A stretch of DNA of 43,148 bases from Gallionella sp. GTDB taxonomy: Bacteria > Pseudomonadota > Gammaproteobacteria > Burkholderiales > Gallionellaceae. The DNA lies in NCBI GenBank assembly GCA_022340615.1, contig JAJDNO010000048.1:1-43148 (forward strand), in the 5' to 3' direction. The position numbers and the translations under genes were made by a program. This document shows, piece by piece, positions 17,250 to 26,036 of the stretch (its first letter is position 1; each line of letters opens with the position of its first letter). The notes under the pieces were generated by a model that worked only from the letters and a program-made list of their open reading frames with translations, searched no databases and was not told where the DNA came from.

Positions 17250-19928
17250 CTACAGATCCTTGCTGACCTTGATGATGCTCTGGTCGTCCTCGCTGGTTTT
17301 GGAGGCGAAGCCTACCCGTGCCATGAGTTTCAGCATGTTGTGGTTGTTGCTCAATACTTCGCCTTCTATCGTTTTCAAACCTTTGGCGCGAGCTGCTTCC
17401 ATCAGTGCAGCCATCAGTTTCTGCCCCAGACCTTTGCCCTGAAAGTTGTCCGCGATCACCAGTGCGAATTCGCATGAGTCCCCGTCCGGGTTGATCGCAA
17501 ACCGCGCAACGCCGAGCTCGATTTCCTTTCCGTGTTCATCCGTCACCGCGATCAGCGCCATCTCCCTGCTGTAATCAAGCTGGGTAAAGCGCACCAGCAT
17601 GGCCTCGGTAAGTTCCTGCATGCTGTTCATGAAGCGGAAGTATTTTGATTCGTCCGACAGATCGTGCACGAATTGTTTTTCGATATCGGCGTCTTCAGGG
17701 CGGATAGGCCGGATTGTGATGTCGGTACCGTCGGCGAGTTGCCATTTGCTGACCAGGTGGGTGGGATACGGGTGTATCGCCATATGCGCATAGCGTTCGG
17801 CACTGGGCTGGCGGTATTCCACCACAACGCGCGCGTCGGCCGCCAGCGCGCCGCTCTCGTCGAGGATCAGCGGGTTGATATCCATTTCACTGAGCAGCGG
17901 GAGTTCACAAACCATTTCCGACACGCGCAACAGCACATCTTCCAGCGCGTGGATGTTGGCCGGCGACATGTTGCGGAACGAACCCAGCATTTTTGCGACG
18001 CGCGTTTCACTGATCAATTCCCGGACCAGGAAGGTGTTCAGCGGCGGCAGACTGACCGCACGATCGTCCATCACCTCGACCATGGTCCCGCCCGCGCCGA
18101 ATGTGATCACCGGTCCGAACACCGGATCGCTGGTCACGCCTATCATCAACTCGCGACCGTTCGGCTTGACGATCATCGGTTCGATGGAAACGCCGTCCAT
18201 CCGGGCATCCGGCCGGTAATTCTGGACGCTTTCATTTATGTGCTGATAAGCGGCGCGAACCTGATGCGCACTGTTCAAGTTGAGCAGCACCCCGCCCGCA
18301 TCGCTCTTGTGGGAGATATCGGGTGAATTCACTTTCATCGCAACCGGAAACCCCAATTGCTGAGCAATCAGCAGCGCCTCATTGGGCGAATGAGCAATCA
18401 GCGTATTTGCAACCGGAATATGGAAGGCAGACAACACCGCCTTGGATTCCATTTCCGTCAGCACCTTGCGGTGTTCCTGCATCGCACCCTCGATGATCAG
18501 TCTGGCGTTTTCCACATCCGGTTCGACGTGGTGCGAGGAGGGACCTGGCATTTGCATCAGCAGCTTCTGGTTGCGGTAATACGCGGAAAGGTGGGAGAAC
18601 ACTTCTACCGCCGGCTCCGGTGTGCGAAAATGCGGCCTGTGCGCGCGGGCAAAGGCCTGGCGCGCTGCGTCGACCTGCGTGTCGCCCATCCAGCAGGTCA
18701 GCAGCGGTTTGCTGTGCGTGTTGGCAAGCTCGATCATCACCTGCGCCGATTCCAGCGGCTTGGTCATCGCCTGCGGCGTCAGTATTGCGAGAACGCCGTC
18801 CACGTTATCGTCTTCCAGGCAGGCTTTGACTGCATAGTGATAGCGATCCGGCTGGGCATCGCCAATGATGTCGACCGGGTTGCCGTGCGGCCAGTTCGGC
18901 GGAAGGTGCTGGTCGAGATAGTCGATCGTTGCCTCCGACAATGTCGCCATCGTGAGCCCCAGGTCGGCGGCACGATCCGCCGCCATCACCCCGGGGCCGC
19001 CGCCATTGGTGACGACGGCGAGGCGATTGCCGACCGGACGAAACCCGCAGGACAATGCCTTGGCTGCAGTGAACAGCTGAGTGATGGTTTGCACCCGCAC
19101 CACGCCGGCACGGCTGACTGCTGCATCGAAAACATCGTCTGCGCCGACCAGCGACGCAGTATGGGACATGGCCGCCCTGGAGCCCGCCTCATGGCGGCCG
19201 ACCTTGACCAGGATCACCGGTTTGAAGCGGGCCGCGGCCCGCAAAGCGCTCATGAATCTGCGCGCGTTGCGAATACCCTCGATGTACATCAGGATGCTGT
19301 GGGTATTGCTGTCTGACACCAGATAATCGAGTATCTCGCCGAAATCCACATCGGTCGATGACCCCATCGACACAACGCTGGAAAAACCGACATCGTTGTG
19401 CTGTGCCCAGTCCAGAATTGCGGTACACAATGCGCCAGACTGCGAAATAAACGCAATATTGCCGGTGTTTGCGCCACCCTTGTTGAAAGTGGCGTTCAAG
19501 CCGATGGAAGGACGCATGATGCCGAGGCAATTCGGACCGATCAGCCGGATACCATAGCGGTGAGCAGTCTCCAGCAGCTCGTTCTCCAGCGCCTCCCCGG
19601 CTGGACCAGCCTCGCCGAATCCGGCCGTGATGATCACCGCCGCTTTCACCCCGTGGATGCCGCAATCCTCGATGATCCCCGGAACGGTTTGCGGCGGTGT
19701 CGCAACGACCACCAGTTCGACCGGTTCGCCGATTTCTGCAATGGCGGCATAGGCACGCCTGCCCTGCACCTCCGGGTGTTTTGAATTGATCGGATAGAGC
19801 GCTCCTTTGAACCCGCCTTCCAGCATGTTCCTGAACACGATCTCGCCGACCGAATCGGGCCGGTCACTTGCACCGAATACCGCAACCGACTTCGGCGCAA
19901 ACAAGGTACTGAGGTAGTGCTTACCCAA
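17250..19928 (-). CDS. Pat/PatZ-type protein: acyl-CoA synthetase (NDP-forming)-like module fused to GNAT acetyltransferase
   Basis: About 892 aa. The order is a CoA-binding Rossmann domain (SVAVFGASDRPDSVGE near the N-terminus), a succinyl-CoA-ligase-like domain with a SHTASL motif, an ATP-grasp domain (about 470-690), and a C-terminal GNAT domain (about 725-890) with the acetyl-CoA loop FQGKGLGQKLMAALMEAARA. Proteins of this architecture (PatZ, Pat) acetylate lysines of enzymes such as acetyl-CoA synthetase. A longer frame starts at ATG 19994, but that ATG overlaps the start codon of the divergent gene and lies upstream of a good -10 (TATGAT). I therefore prefer TTG 19928, preceded by CCAGGG and giving the usual GKHYLSTLFAPKS opening. 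Whether the ligase part is active cannot be decided. Confidence 0.88.
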   Translation of the reverse strand: MGKHYLSTLFAPKSVAVFGASDRPDSVGEIVFRNMLEGGFKGALYPINSKHPEVQGRRAYAAIAEIGEPVELVVVATPPQTVPGIIEDCGIHGVKAAVIITAGFGEAGPAGEALENELLETAHRYGIRLIGPNCLGIMRPSIGLNATFNKGGANTGNIAFISQSGALCTAILDWAQHNDVGFSSVVSMGSSTDVDFGEILDYLVSDSNTHSILMYIEGIRNARRFMSALRAAARFKPVILVKVGRHEAGSRAAMSHTASLVGADDVFDAAVSRAGVVRVQTITQLFTAAKALSCGFRPVGNRLAVVTNGGGPGVMAADRAADLGLTMATLSEATIDYLDQHLPPNWPHGNPVDIIGDAQPDRYHYAVKACLEDDNVDGVLAILTPQAMTKPLESAQVMIELANTHSKPLLTCWMGDTQVDAARQAFARAHRPHFRTPEPAVEVFSHLSAYYRNQKLLMQMPGPSSHHVEPDVENARLIIEGAMQEHRKVLTEMESKAVLSAFHIPVANTLIAHSPNEALLIAQQLGFPVAMKVNSPDISHKSDAGGVLLNLNSAHQVRAAYQHINESVQNYRPDARMDGVSIEPMIVKPNGRELMIGVTSDPVFGPVITFGAGGTMVEVMDDRAVSLPPLNTFLVRELISETRVAKMLGSFRNMSPANIHALEDVLLRVSEMVCELPLLSEMDINPLILDESGALAADARVVVEYRQPSAERYAHMAIHPYPTHLVSKWQLADGTDITIRPIRPEDADIEKQFVHDLSDESKYFRFMNSMQELTEAMLVRFTQLDYSREMALIAVTDEHGKEIELGVARFAINPDGDSCEFALVIADNFQGKGLGQKLMAALMEAARAKGLKTIEGEVLSNNHNMLKLMARVGFASKTSEDDQSIIKVSKDL

Positions 19929-19961
19929 GATATGCAATCCCTGGCTCAAGTAATGTTGAGT

Positions 19962-19967
19962 ATCATA
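19962..19967 (-). promoter_or_regulatory. Predicted -10 element for the acetyltransferase gene
   Basis: A near-perfect TATGAT hexamer on the minus strand would place the transcript start near 19955, about 27 nt before the TTG start at 19928. No good -35 is visible. It supports the shorter reading of the acetyltransferase. Confidence 0.4.
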
Positions 19968-19992
19968 GCACCGTCGCATTACAGCTACCGCC

Positions 19993-20916
19993 ATGCAAAC
20001 TGCCTATATCAGCCATCCGCTGTGCCTAAAGCACGACATGGGCGCGCATCATCCGGAATCACCGGCGCGCATCCATGCGATTGAGGACCGGCTCATCGCA
20101 TCAGGCTTGTTGAGTTATCTGCAGCGCCATGATGCGCCTGCAGCTACCCGCGAACAACTGCTGCGCGTGCACGATGGAGCCTATATCGACTCTATCGAAT
20201 CCATTGCTCCGCAACAGGGAATCGTGCAACTCGACGGAGACACCGCGATGAATCCGTTCAGTTACCGGGCTGCGCTGCGTGCAGCGGGCGCGGTGGTGCT
20301 GGGCGTGGACCTGGTGATGGCCGGAAAGGTTGAGAATGCGTTTTGCAACGTGCGTCCTCCTGGCCATCATGCCGAGCGCGCCCGCGCCATGGGATTCTGC
20401 ATATTCAACAATATCGCGGTCGGTGCGGCGCATGCGCTGGCACATCACGGTTTGCAGCGCGTCGCGATTGCGGATTTCGACGTTCATCACGGCAACGGCA
20501 CGGAAACCATATTCCACGACAACCCGCGCGTGATGTTGTGCTCCACTTTCCAGCATCCGTTTTATCCCTACTACGGAGCCGATAGCGGCAACGAGCATAT
20601 TATCAACGTACCGCTTTCCGCAGGAGCCGGCGGAGACGTGTTTCGCTCCGCCGTCACACAGCATTGGCTGCCTGCGCTGGAAAATTTCAAACCAGAATTG
20701 CTGCTGATCTCGGCCGGGTTCGACGCGCACCGCGACGATGACATGGCGATGCTGAATCTGGCCGAACCGGACTACGAATGGGTCACGGACGTTCTAAAAG
20801 GGATCGCGGGAAAATACGCACAAGAGCGCATCGTGTCGGCGCTGGAAGGCGGATATGAACTGCATGCGCTGGGACGCAGCGCACAGGCACACATCAAGGC
20901 ACTCAGCGGCCTCTGA
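19993..20916 (+). CDS. Histone deacetylase family protein (AcuC/HDAC-like amidohydrolase)
   Basis: 307 aa zinc-dependent deacetylase fold. Catalytic features are intact: the His dyad in RPPGHHAERA (H125, H126), zinc ligands in DFDVHHGNGT (D163, H165), SAGFDAH (D244), and the transition-state Tyr in EGGYEL (Y288). Bacterial members remove acetyl groups from lysines or from small amides such as acetylpolyamines. It is divergent from the Pat-type acetyltransferase, which suggests it may reverse the same modification. A strong terminator follows. Confidence 0.92.
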   Translation: MQTAYISHPLCLKHDMGAHHPESPARIHAIEDRLIASGLLSYLQRHDAPAATREQLLRVHDGAYIDSIESIAPQQGIVQLDGDTAMNPFSYRAALRAAGAVVLGVDLVMAGKVENAFCNVRPPGHHAERARAMGFCIFNNIAVGAAHALAHHGLQRVAIADFDVHHGNGTETIFHDNPRVMLCSTFQHPFYPYYGADSGNEHIINVPLSAGAGGDVFRSAVTQHWLPALENFKPELLLISAGFDAHRDDDMAMLNLAEPDYEWVTDVLKGIAGKYAQERIVSALEGGYELHALGRSAQAHIKALSGL

Positions 20917-20940
20917 ATCGCGATGATCTCGAACCGCCTG

Positions 20941-20974
20941 AAAAAAAACGGGGCGCATTGCGCCCCGTTTTTTG
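20941..20974. terminator. Bidirectional intrinsic terminator
   Basis: The GC-rich stem CGGGGCGC / GCGCCCCG with an ATT loop is flanked by an A-run on the left and a T-run on the right. It works in both directions between the convergent deacetylase gene and erpA. Confidence 0.93.
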
Positions 20975-21002
20975 ATGTATCACAGAAATTCCGACTGTTA
21001 CG

Positions 21003-21353
21003 TCAGGCCGAAAAAGACGAACCGCAACCACAGGTGGTAGTCGCGTTAGGGTTCTTGATCACAAACTGCGCGCCTTCCAGGTTTTCCTGGTAGTCGATTT
21101 CCGCACCAACCAGATACTGGAAACTCATCGGGTCGATCAGCAGTTGCACACCGTTCTTGCTCATCACGGTGTCGTCTTCGCTGGCAACCTCGTCGAAGGT
21201 GAATCCGTACTGGAAACCTGAACAACCGCCGCCGCTTACGAACACGCGCAGCTTCAGGTCGGCATTGCCTTCTTCCTCAATCAATTGTTTTACCTTGTTC
21301 GCCGCATTGTCGGTAAACAACAACGGGTCTTGCACTTCGGTCATTGCATTCAT
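21003..21353 (-). CDS. erpA: Iron-sulfur cluster insertion protein ErpA
   Basis: 116 aa A-type Fe-S carrier. The three conserved cysteines are present: C44 in [10 protein letters not shown] and C108/C110 in the C-terminal CGCGSSF. ErpA delivers 4Fe-4S clusters to apo-enzymes, including those of isoprenoid synthesis and respiration. It is the last gene of the argC-DUF6776-bactofilin-erpA run, 18 nt after the bactofilin. Confidence 0.95.
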   Translation of the reverse strand: MNAMTEVQDPLLFTDNAANKVKQLIEEEGNADLKLRVFVSGGGCSGFQYGFTFDEVASEDDTVMSKNGVQLLIDPMSFQYLVGAEIDYQENLEGAQFVIKNPNATTTCGCGSSFSA

Positions 21354-21371
21354 CTTATGCTCCTTTAGAAA

Positions 21372-21803
21372 TTACTCGCTGCTGCCTGCTTTGAATTCGC
21401 CCGTACTGGACTTGAATGCCACCACTTTGTCCTGCGTTGCCGCGCTTGTATGGATCAGGTGTCCATCGACGATTGCACCCAACTGGATTTCCAGCGTCGT
21501 GTAATGCACATCACCATTGATCTTGGCTTTGCTTTGAAGTTCCATATATTCGCTGGCATATACCGAACCGCTGATCGAACCGTTTATGACCAGATGGGTG
21601 ACGTTGACTTCGCCGTTCACCTGCGCATGCTCGCTCAATACCAGCGTGCTCGGCTTGCCCTGCGCGGCTACGACATTACCGTTGACCTCTCCGTCGATGC
21701 GCATCCCGCCGCTGAAATTCAGATCCCCGTTAACGGAGGTTCCCGCGCCGATTAGTGAATCGATCTGGGTTTGTGGCTTGCTGTGTTTCTTACTGAACAT
21801 CAT
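21372..21803 (-). CDS. Bactofilin (polymer-forming cytoskeletal protein)
   Basis: 143 aa. The central part is the bactofilin right-handed beta-helix: TSVNGDLNFSGGMRIDGEVN, then repeated hydrophobic-Gly turns (VNGEVNVTHLVINGSISGSV, AKINGDVHYTTLEI, GAIVDGHL). Short polar tails lie on both sides. Bactofilins polymerise without nucleotide and anchor cell-wall enzymes or shape determinants. ATG 21803 and ATG 21800 are both possible starts behind AAGGAG. The gene overlaps the end of the DUF6776 gene, so the two are coupled. Confidence 0.92.
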   Translation of the reverse strand: MMFSKKHSKPQTQIDSLIGAGTSVNGDLNFSGGMRIDGEVNGNVVAAQGKPSTLVLSEHAQVNGEVNVTHLVINGSISGSVYASEYMELQSKAKINGDVHYTTLEIQLGAIVDGHLIHTSAATQDKVVAFKSSTGEFKAGSSE

Positions 21804-22566
21804 TTACTCCTTGATTTAATTGGAGACTCACACTCTGACGCACTTTGGGTTCGGTTGAGCCTTTTTCGTATATACGCACTTGCACGCTTTGCAGCTGTGC
21901 GTCCGGCGGCAGCTGTATGCTCTGCTCCACACGACGATAATACCTGAAGCTGAGCTTGAATTGTGAATTCCCCAGCGTATCCTGGGGGAAAATATGGGTC
22001 GTGCTCTGTCCATTTTCAACCACCGTGGCTACCAGCTGGTAGCTTCCGTTGAATATCCTGGCGCGTTGCCCGCTTTGCACCAGCAACATGCGCAGATTGT
22101 ATTCTCCGGGGATCTTGTCACGCTCCAGCGTCAGGCGATGAACACCCAGATCGACCTCCTTGCCGCTCGCCGAGGTGAGATTCTGGAAGAAAACCAGGTC
22201 CTCCTGGAGACGCGCATTTTCATCCGTCATGCTCTTGAGCTGCTGGACCGTTGCCTGGTTGTTGGCCTGTTCGATCTGGATATCGCTTTCGTATTTCGCC
22301 ACCTTGTCGCTGAGCCTGGAATTTTCCACCAGCAGCTTGGAAACCTGGTCGTTCAGTCTGGACAGTTCCTGCTGTGTCTGATCGCGGTGAAAACCTGCCA
22401 GTTCCAGGCCGTAGTTATAGGACCACCAGGCCAAAGCGGCAGCGGCCAGCAGAAACGGCAGAATCATTCCCCAGCGCAGATACCAGGGAATGTGCGCCCG
22501 CACCGAGAGTTTCCTTGCGGAAATGCTGAATCTGCGGTTGACCCTGCGTTCGACTCCGCGCCACAT
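21790..22566 (-). CDS. DUF6776-type single-pass membrane protein with coiled coil
   Basis: 258 aa. A cationic N-terminus leads to one transmembrane helix (about residues 33-50, GMILPFLLAAAALAWWSYNY). A periplasmic coiled coil follows (about 58-125, rich in Leu/Glu/Gln: QQELSRLNDQVSKLLVENSR), then a beta-rich C-terminal domain. It begins one nt after the argC stop and overlaps the bactofilin start. I recognise it as the betaproteobacterial protein next to bactofilin (DUF6776), with no known function. Its topology resembles a transmembrane partner linking a bactofilin polymer to the periplasm; that role is inference. Confidence 0.75.
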   Translation of the reverse strand: MWRGVERRVNRRFSISARKLSVRAHIPWYLRWGMILPFLLAAAALAWWSYNYGLELAGFHRDQTQQELSRLNDQVSKLLVENSRLSDKVAKYESDIQIEQANNQATVQQLKSMTDENARLQEDLVFFQNLTSASGKEVDLGVHRLTLERDKIPGEYNLRMLLVQSGQRARIFNGSYQLVATVVENGQSTTHIFPQDTLGNSQFKLSFRYYRRVEQSIQLPPDAQLQSVQVRIYEKGSTEPKVRQSVSLQLNQGVNDVQ

Positions 22567-22567
22567 A

Positions 22568-23596
22568 TCAGGGCAACAGAGGGAGGTTGTTCAGTGCGGT
22601 TGTTTCCGGAAATCCGCACATGATATTCATATTCTGCACTGCCTGGCCTGCTGCTCCCTTGACCAGATTATCTATCACTGACAATACCACCACCATATCT
22701 CCGCCTTGAGGTCTGTAAACCGCAATTCTACAATGATTCGCACCACGAACCGAACGTGTTTCGGGAAGACTTCCGGCAGGCATCACATCAACGAACGGCT
22801 CGTCGGCATAACGCTGTTCGAACAGCGCCTGCAAATCTGTCTCACTGTTCATCCTGCCGTACAGTGTGGCATGGATGCCCCGTATCATCGGTGTCAGGTG
22901 CGGCACAAAAGTCAGCCCGACCTCCTTGCCCAGCGCACGCGCGAGGCCCTGCCTGATCTCCGGCAGGTGGCGATGTCCAGCAACGCCGTAAGCCTTGAAA
23001 CTGTCCGATGTTTCCGCGAACAGCGTGGCTATTTCCGCCTTTCGCCCGGCACCGGAAACACCTGACTTGGCATCTGCGATCATCGCTTGCGGATCGATCA
23101 CGCCGGCTTCCAGCAACGGAATGAAACCCAATTGCACCGCCGTCGGATAACAGCCCGGATTCGCAACCAGGCGCGCATGTCTGATCTTTTCCCGGTTCAC
23201 TTCCGGCAAACCGTACACCGCCTCGGCAACCAGGTCCGGGCAAGCGTGGGGCATGCCATACCATTTTTCCCATACTGCGATGTCCTGCAGGCGAAAGTCC
23301 GCAGCCAGATCGATTACCTTTGCACCCGCATCCAGCAACTGGCGAACCTGCTTCATCGCAATGCCGTTCGGCGTGGCAAAAAACACCATGTCGCAATCTT
23401 CGAGGTGAGCTTGGTCGGGATGCGTGAACGACAGATCCACATAACCGCGCAGGCTGGGGAACATCTGGCTGACCGGCATGCCGGCATCGGCGCGCGATGT
23501 GATTACCTGCAGCGAGACTTGCGGATGGGCCGCCAGCAGCCTCAGGAGTTCTACTCCGGTGTAACCTGTCCCGCCAACTATGCCAACTTTGATCAT
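22568..23596 (-). CDS. argC: N-acetyl-gamma-glutamyl-phosphate reductase
   Basis: 342 aa, third step of arginine synthesis. The NAD(P)-binding Rossmann motif [18 protein letters not shown] opens the protein, and the catalytic Cys lies in [12 protein letters not shown]. The frame extends to 23608, but ATG 23596 (MIKVGIVGG) is the conserved start with GGAA seven nt upstream. It heads the run of minus-strand genes through DUF6776, bactofilin and erpA. Confidence 0.96.
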   Translation of the reverse strand: MIKVGIVGGTGYTGVELLRLLAAHPQVSLQVITSRADAGMPVSQMFPSLRGYVDLSFTHPDQAHLEDCDMVFFATPNGIAMKQVRQLLDAGAKVIDLAADFRLQDIAVWEKWYGMPHACPDLVAEAVYGLPEVNREKIRHARLVANPGCYPTAVQLGFIPLLEAGVIDPQAMIADAKSGVSGAGRKAEIATLFAETSDSFKAYGVAGHRHLPEIRQGLARALGKEVGLTFVPHLTPMIRGIHATLYGRMNSETDLQALFEQRYADEPFVDVMPAGSLPETRSVRGANHCRIAVYRPQGGDMVVVLSVIDNLVKGAAGQAVQNMNIMCGFPETTALNNLPLLP

Positions 23597-23695
23597 TGTA
23601 ATTTCCATTGAAAACGCGGGGTATTCTACAATAAATCCTGCCGTACCGATGAACCGCTGCCGCCTGTCGGATCACCGCGGTGTATATCTGCAAAT

Positions 23696-23723
23696 GCAAA
23701 AGCCGCCCTGAGGCGGCTTTTGC
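23696..23723. terminator. Intrinsic terminator after rpsI
   Basis: A perfect 12-bp stem (GCAAAAGCCGCC / GGCGGCTTTTGC) with a 4-nt loop lies 21 nt past the rpsI stop codon. The built-in TTTT works in the minus direction; it could also act on plus-strand transcription. Confidence 0.88.
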
Positions 23724-23743
23724 AATCGTCGATCCAGAACGTA

Positions 23744-24136
23744 TTATCGCTTGGAGAACTGTTTCCTGCGGCGCGCCTTGCGCAGGCCAACCTTCTTGCG
23801 TTCTACTTCACGTGCATCTCGAGTCACCAGTCCCGCCTGCTTGAGCACTGCCTTGAACGTGGCATCGTAATCTATCAATGCACGTGTGATGCCGTGGCGC
23901 ACTGCACCGGCCTGACCGGATTCGCCTCCGCCGGTGACATTCACCATGATATCGAATTTGCCCAGCGTGTCGGTCAGGGTCAGCGGCTGACGCACGACCA
24001 TGCGGCCGGTTTCGCGGGAAAAGAACACGTCCACCGGCTTGTCGTTCACCACGATGTCGCCCTTCCCTGCCTTCATGAAAACGCGCGCCACTGCACTCTT
24101 GCGGCGGCCGGTTCCGTAATTGTAGGTTACGCTCAT
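23744..24136 (-). CDS. rpsI: 30S ribosomal protein uS9
   Basis: 130 aa with the family's [19 protein letters not shown] opening and the basic C-terminal tail ending in [12 protein letters not shown], which reaches the ribosomal P site. It follows rplM with a gap of 3 nt, the conserved rplM-rpsI operon. Confidence 0.98.
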   Translation of the reverse strand: MSVTYNYGTGRRKSAVARVFMKAGKGDIVVNDKPVDVFFSRETGRMVVRQPLTLTDTLGKFDIMVNVTGGGESGQAGAVRHGITRALIDYDATFKAVLKQAGLVTRDAREVERKKVGLRKARRRKQFSKR

Positions 24137-24139
24137 AAA

Positions 24140-24577
24140 TTATGCCTTCAACAGGTTAACGGGTTTGGGTTGCTGCGCCTCATGCGGATGCGCTGCACCG
24201 GCATACACCTTCATCTTGCGCAACATTGCGTAGCCCAGCGGGCCCTTTGGCAACATACCCTTGACAGCTTTTTCCAGAACACGGCTGGGGTTACGGGCCT
24301 GCATCTTGGTGAAGTTGGTGGTGTACAGGCCGCCCGGATAACCGGTATGGCGGTGATACAGCTTGGCTTCTGCCTTGTTGCCGGTCACGCGCAGCTTTTC
24401 CGCATTGACCACGACGACGAAATCGCCGGTATCCACGTGCGGGGTGTATATCGCCTTGTGCTTGCCACGCAGGCGGGACGCGATCTGGGAGGCCAGGCGG
24501 CCAAGCACCTGATCGGCTGCGTCTACCAGAAGCCAGTCATGCTGGACTTCCTCTGCTTTAGCGGAAAATGTTTTCAT
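24140..24577 (-). CDS. rplM: 50S ribosomal protein uL13
   Basis: 145 aa. [20 protein letters not shown] is the normal start, although the frame is open to 24640. It carries the uL13 signatures [20 protein letters not shown] and [20 protein letters not shown]. It is the first gene of the rplM-rpsI operon and sits behind a strong promoter. Confidence 0.98.
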   Translation of the reverse strand: MKTFSAKAEEVQHDWLLVDAADQVLGRLASQIASRLRGKHKAIYTPHVDTGDFVVVVNAEKLRVTGNKAEAKLYHRHTGYPGGLYTTNFTKMQARNPSRVLEKAVKGMLPKGPLGYAMLRKMKVYAGAAHPHEAQQPKPVNLLKA

Positions 24578-24623
24578 ATCCACAAATCCTAAAAATTCAA
24601 TCAGTAAACCTCGAAGGGCGCGC

Positions 24624-24653
24624 ATTCTATTGCAGCGCACCCGCCGCTGTCAA
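24624..24653 (-). promoter_or_regulatory. Sigma-70 promoter of rplM-rpsI
   Basis: On the minus strand a consensus TTGACA (24648-24653) is 18 nt from TAGAAT (24624-24629). The predicted start of transcription is about 40 nt before the rplM ATG. It is one of the best promoter matches in the window, as expected for a ribosomal protein operon. Confidence 0.75.
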
Positions 24654-24764
24654 ACGCTATTTACCCGTTTACGGGGATTCTCCACGCAGGAGTTGGCGGG
24701 CCGATTTCAGGAATACGAATGAAAGCCGTTAAGATGGGCGCATTCGAAAATTCCGGGTCTTGCC

Positions 24765-25529
24765 ATGTCCTGGTTCGTAACCAACACCATTGCCGCTTTC
24801 TTGCTGCCCCCGCTAAGCCTGTTATGCTTGCTCGCGCTGGGGATTTTCCTGCTATATCGCCGTCCAAGGCTGGCCAAAATCCTGCTGATCGGAGTATTCG
24901 GCCTGTTCTGGGTCGCGTCCACACCCTATTTCGCTGAAGGGGCGCTTCATTTGCTGGAGGCGCAAACCGCCCCGCTGGATATCGCCCGGCAGGATGCAGA
25001 CGCGATCGTGATACTCGGCGGCGGGACCTATTTCCGTGCGCCGGAATATGCGGGGCAGGACACTACAGGCACATACACGCTGGTTCGCCTGCGTTACGGC
25101 GCGAAACTCCAGCGAAAAACCGGCAAACCGATACTCGTGACCGGCGGCAAACCGCTGGGCAACCGGATATCCGAAGCGCAGCAAATGCGCATTTCGCTGG
25201 AACAGGATTTCGGTGTGCCGGTGCGCTGGACCGAAGATGCGTCCGACAATACCTTTGAAGGTGCCCGGTACTCGTTCCGCATCCTGCAGCAGGCGGGGAT
25301 ACATAAAATTTACCTGGTCACGCACGCGTGGCATATGCCGCGTGCAGCCGCCGCATTTCGCCGTGCCGGATTTGAAGTCGTCGAAGCTCCGACCGATTTT
25401 ACGACCCGTTACCGGACCGACCTGCTCACCTTCCTGCCGCGCGCCGAATCGCTGCGGGACAGCAAGATTTTTATACACGAGGTGATCGGGTTGCTATGGT
25501 ATCGGGTAAAGTTGTCAATCTCCGACTGA
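24765..25529 (+). CDS. YdcF/ElyC-family DUF218 membrane protein
   Basis: 254 aa. Two N-terminal hydrophobic segments (about residues 4-24 and 29-52) are followed by the DUF218 domain, with ADAIVILGGG near 80, LRYGAKLQRKTGKPILVTGG, and the acidic/Ser patch DNTFEGARYS. The C-terminal HAWHMPRAAAAFRRAGFEV is typical of the ElyC/SanA/YdcF group. In E. coli ElyC affects envelope and lipid-carrier metabolism; the biochemical function of the family is not firmly known. Confidence 0.85.
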   Translation: MSWFVTNTIAAFLLPPLSLLCLLALGIFLLYRRPRLAKILLIGVFGLFWVASTPYFAEGALHLLEAQTAPLDIARQDADAIVILGGGTYFRAPEYAGQDTTGTYTLVRLRYGAKLQRKTGKPILVTGGKPLGNRISEAQQMRISLEQDFGVPVRWTEDASDNTFEGARYSFRILQQAGIHKIYLVTHAWHMPRAAAAFRRAGFEVVEAPTDFTTRYRTDLLTFLPRAESLRDSKIFIHEVIGLLWYRVKLSISD

Positions 25530-25549
25530 CAGGCAATGAAAGGAATGAC

Positions 25550-25966
25550 ATGAAAGCTCGCGTCAAATGGGTGGAACAGGTTGCTTTCCTGGGTGAAACC
25601 GAAAGCAATCACGCGGTATTGATGGATGGCTCGCCGGCTGCAGGCGGGCGCAATCTCGGCCCGAGGCCGATGGAAATGCTGCTGCTGGGCGCTGGCGGCT
25701 GCACCAGCTTTGATGTGATCAGCATCCTGAAGAAAAGCCGCCAGGCGGTGTCCGACTGTTATGTGGAACTCGATGCCGAACGCGCCGAAACCGACCCCAA
25801 GGTGTTCACCCGGATACACATGCATTTCGTCGTAACCGGCAAGGACATCAAACCGGAAGTGGTCGAGAAAGCCATCAGGCTTTCGGCGGAAAAATACTGT
25901 TCGGCCTCCATCATGCTCGGCCAGACCGCCGCGATCACGCATGATTTCGAGGTAATCCAGGAATAG
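25550..25966 (+). CDS. OsmC-family protein
   Basis: 138 aa. ATG 25550 (MKARVKWVEQVAFLGE) gives the family N-terminus; an upstream in-frame ATG at 25496 lies inside the preceding gene. The two conserved cysteines of OsmC/Ohr proteins are present (C51 in GGCTSFDVI and C117 in EKYCSASIML). OsmC proteins reduce organic hydroperoxides with these cysteines; this short form resembles YhfA, whose substrate is unclear. It follows the YdcF-like gene by 20 nt, so the two are probably one unit. Confidence 0.88.
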   Translation: MKARVKWVEQVAFLGETESNHAVLMDGSPAAGGRNLGPRPMEMLLLGAGGCTSFDVISILKKSRQAVSDCYVELDAERAETDPKVFTRIHMHFVVTGKDIKPEVVEKAIRLSAEKYCSASIMLGQTAAITHDFEVIQE

Positions 25967-26036
25967 GGACGCAGGTTCAAAGTGAAAGGCCGAAGGATTT
26001 CCCCTGCATCCTGAGCCTTGCCAATCGCTACTTTGT

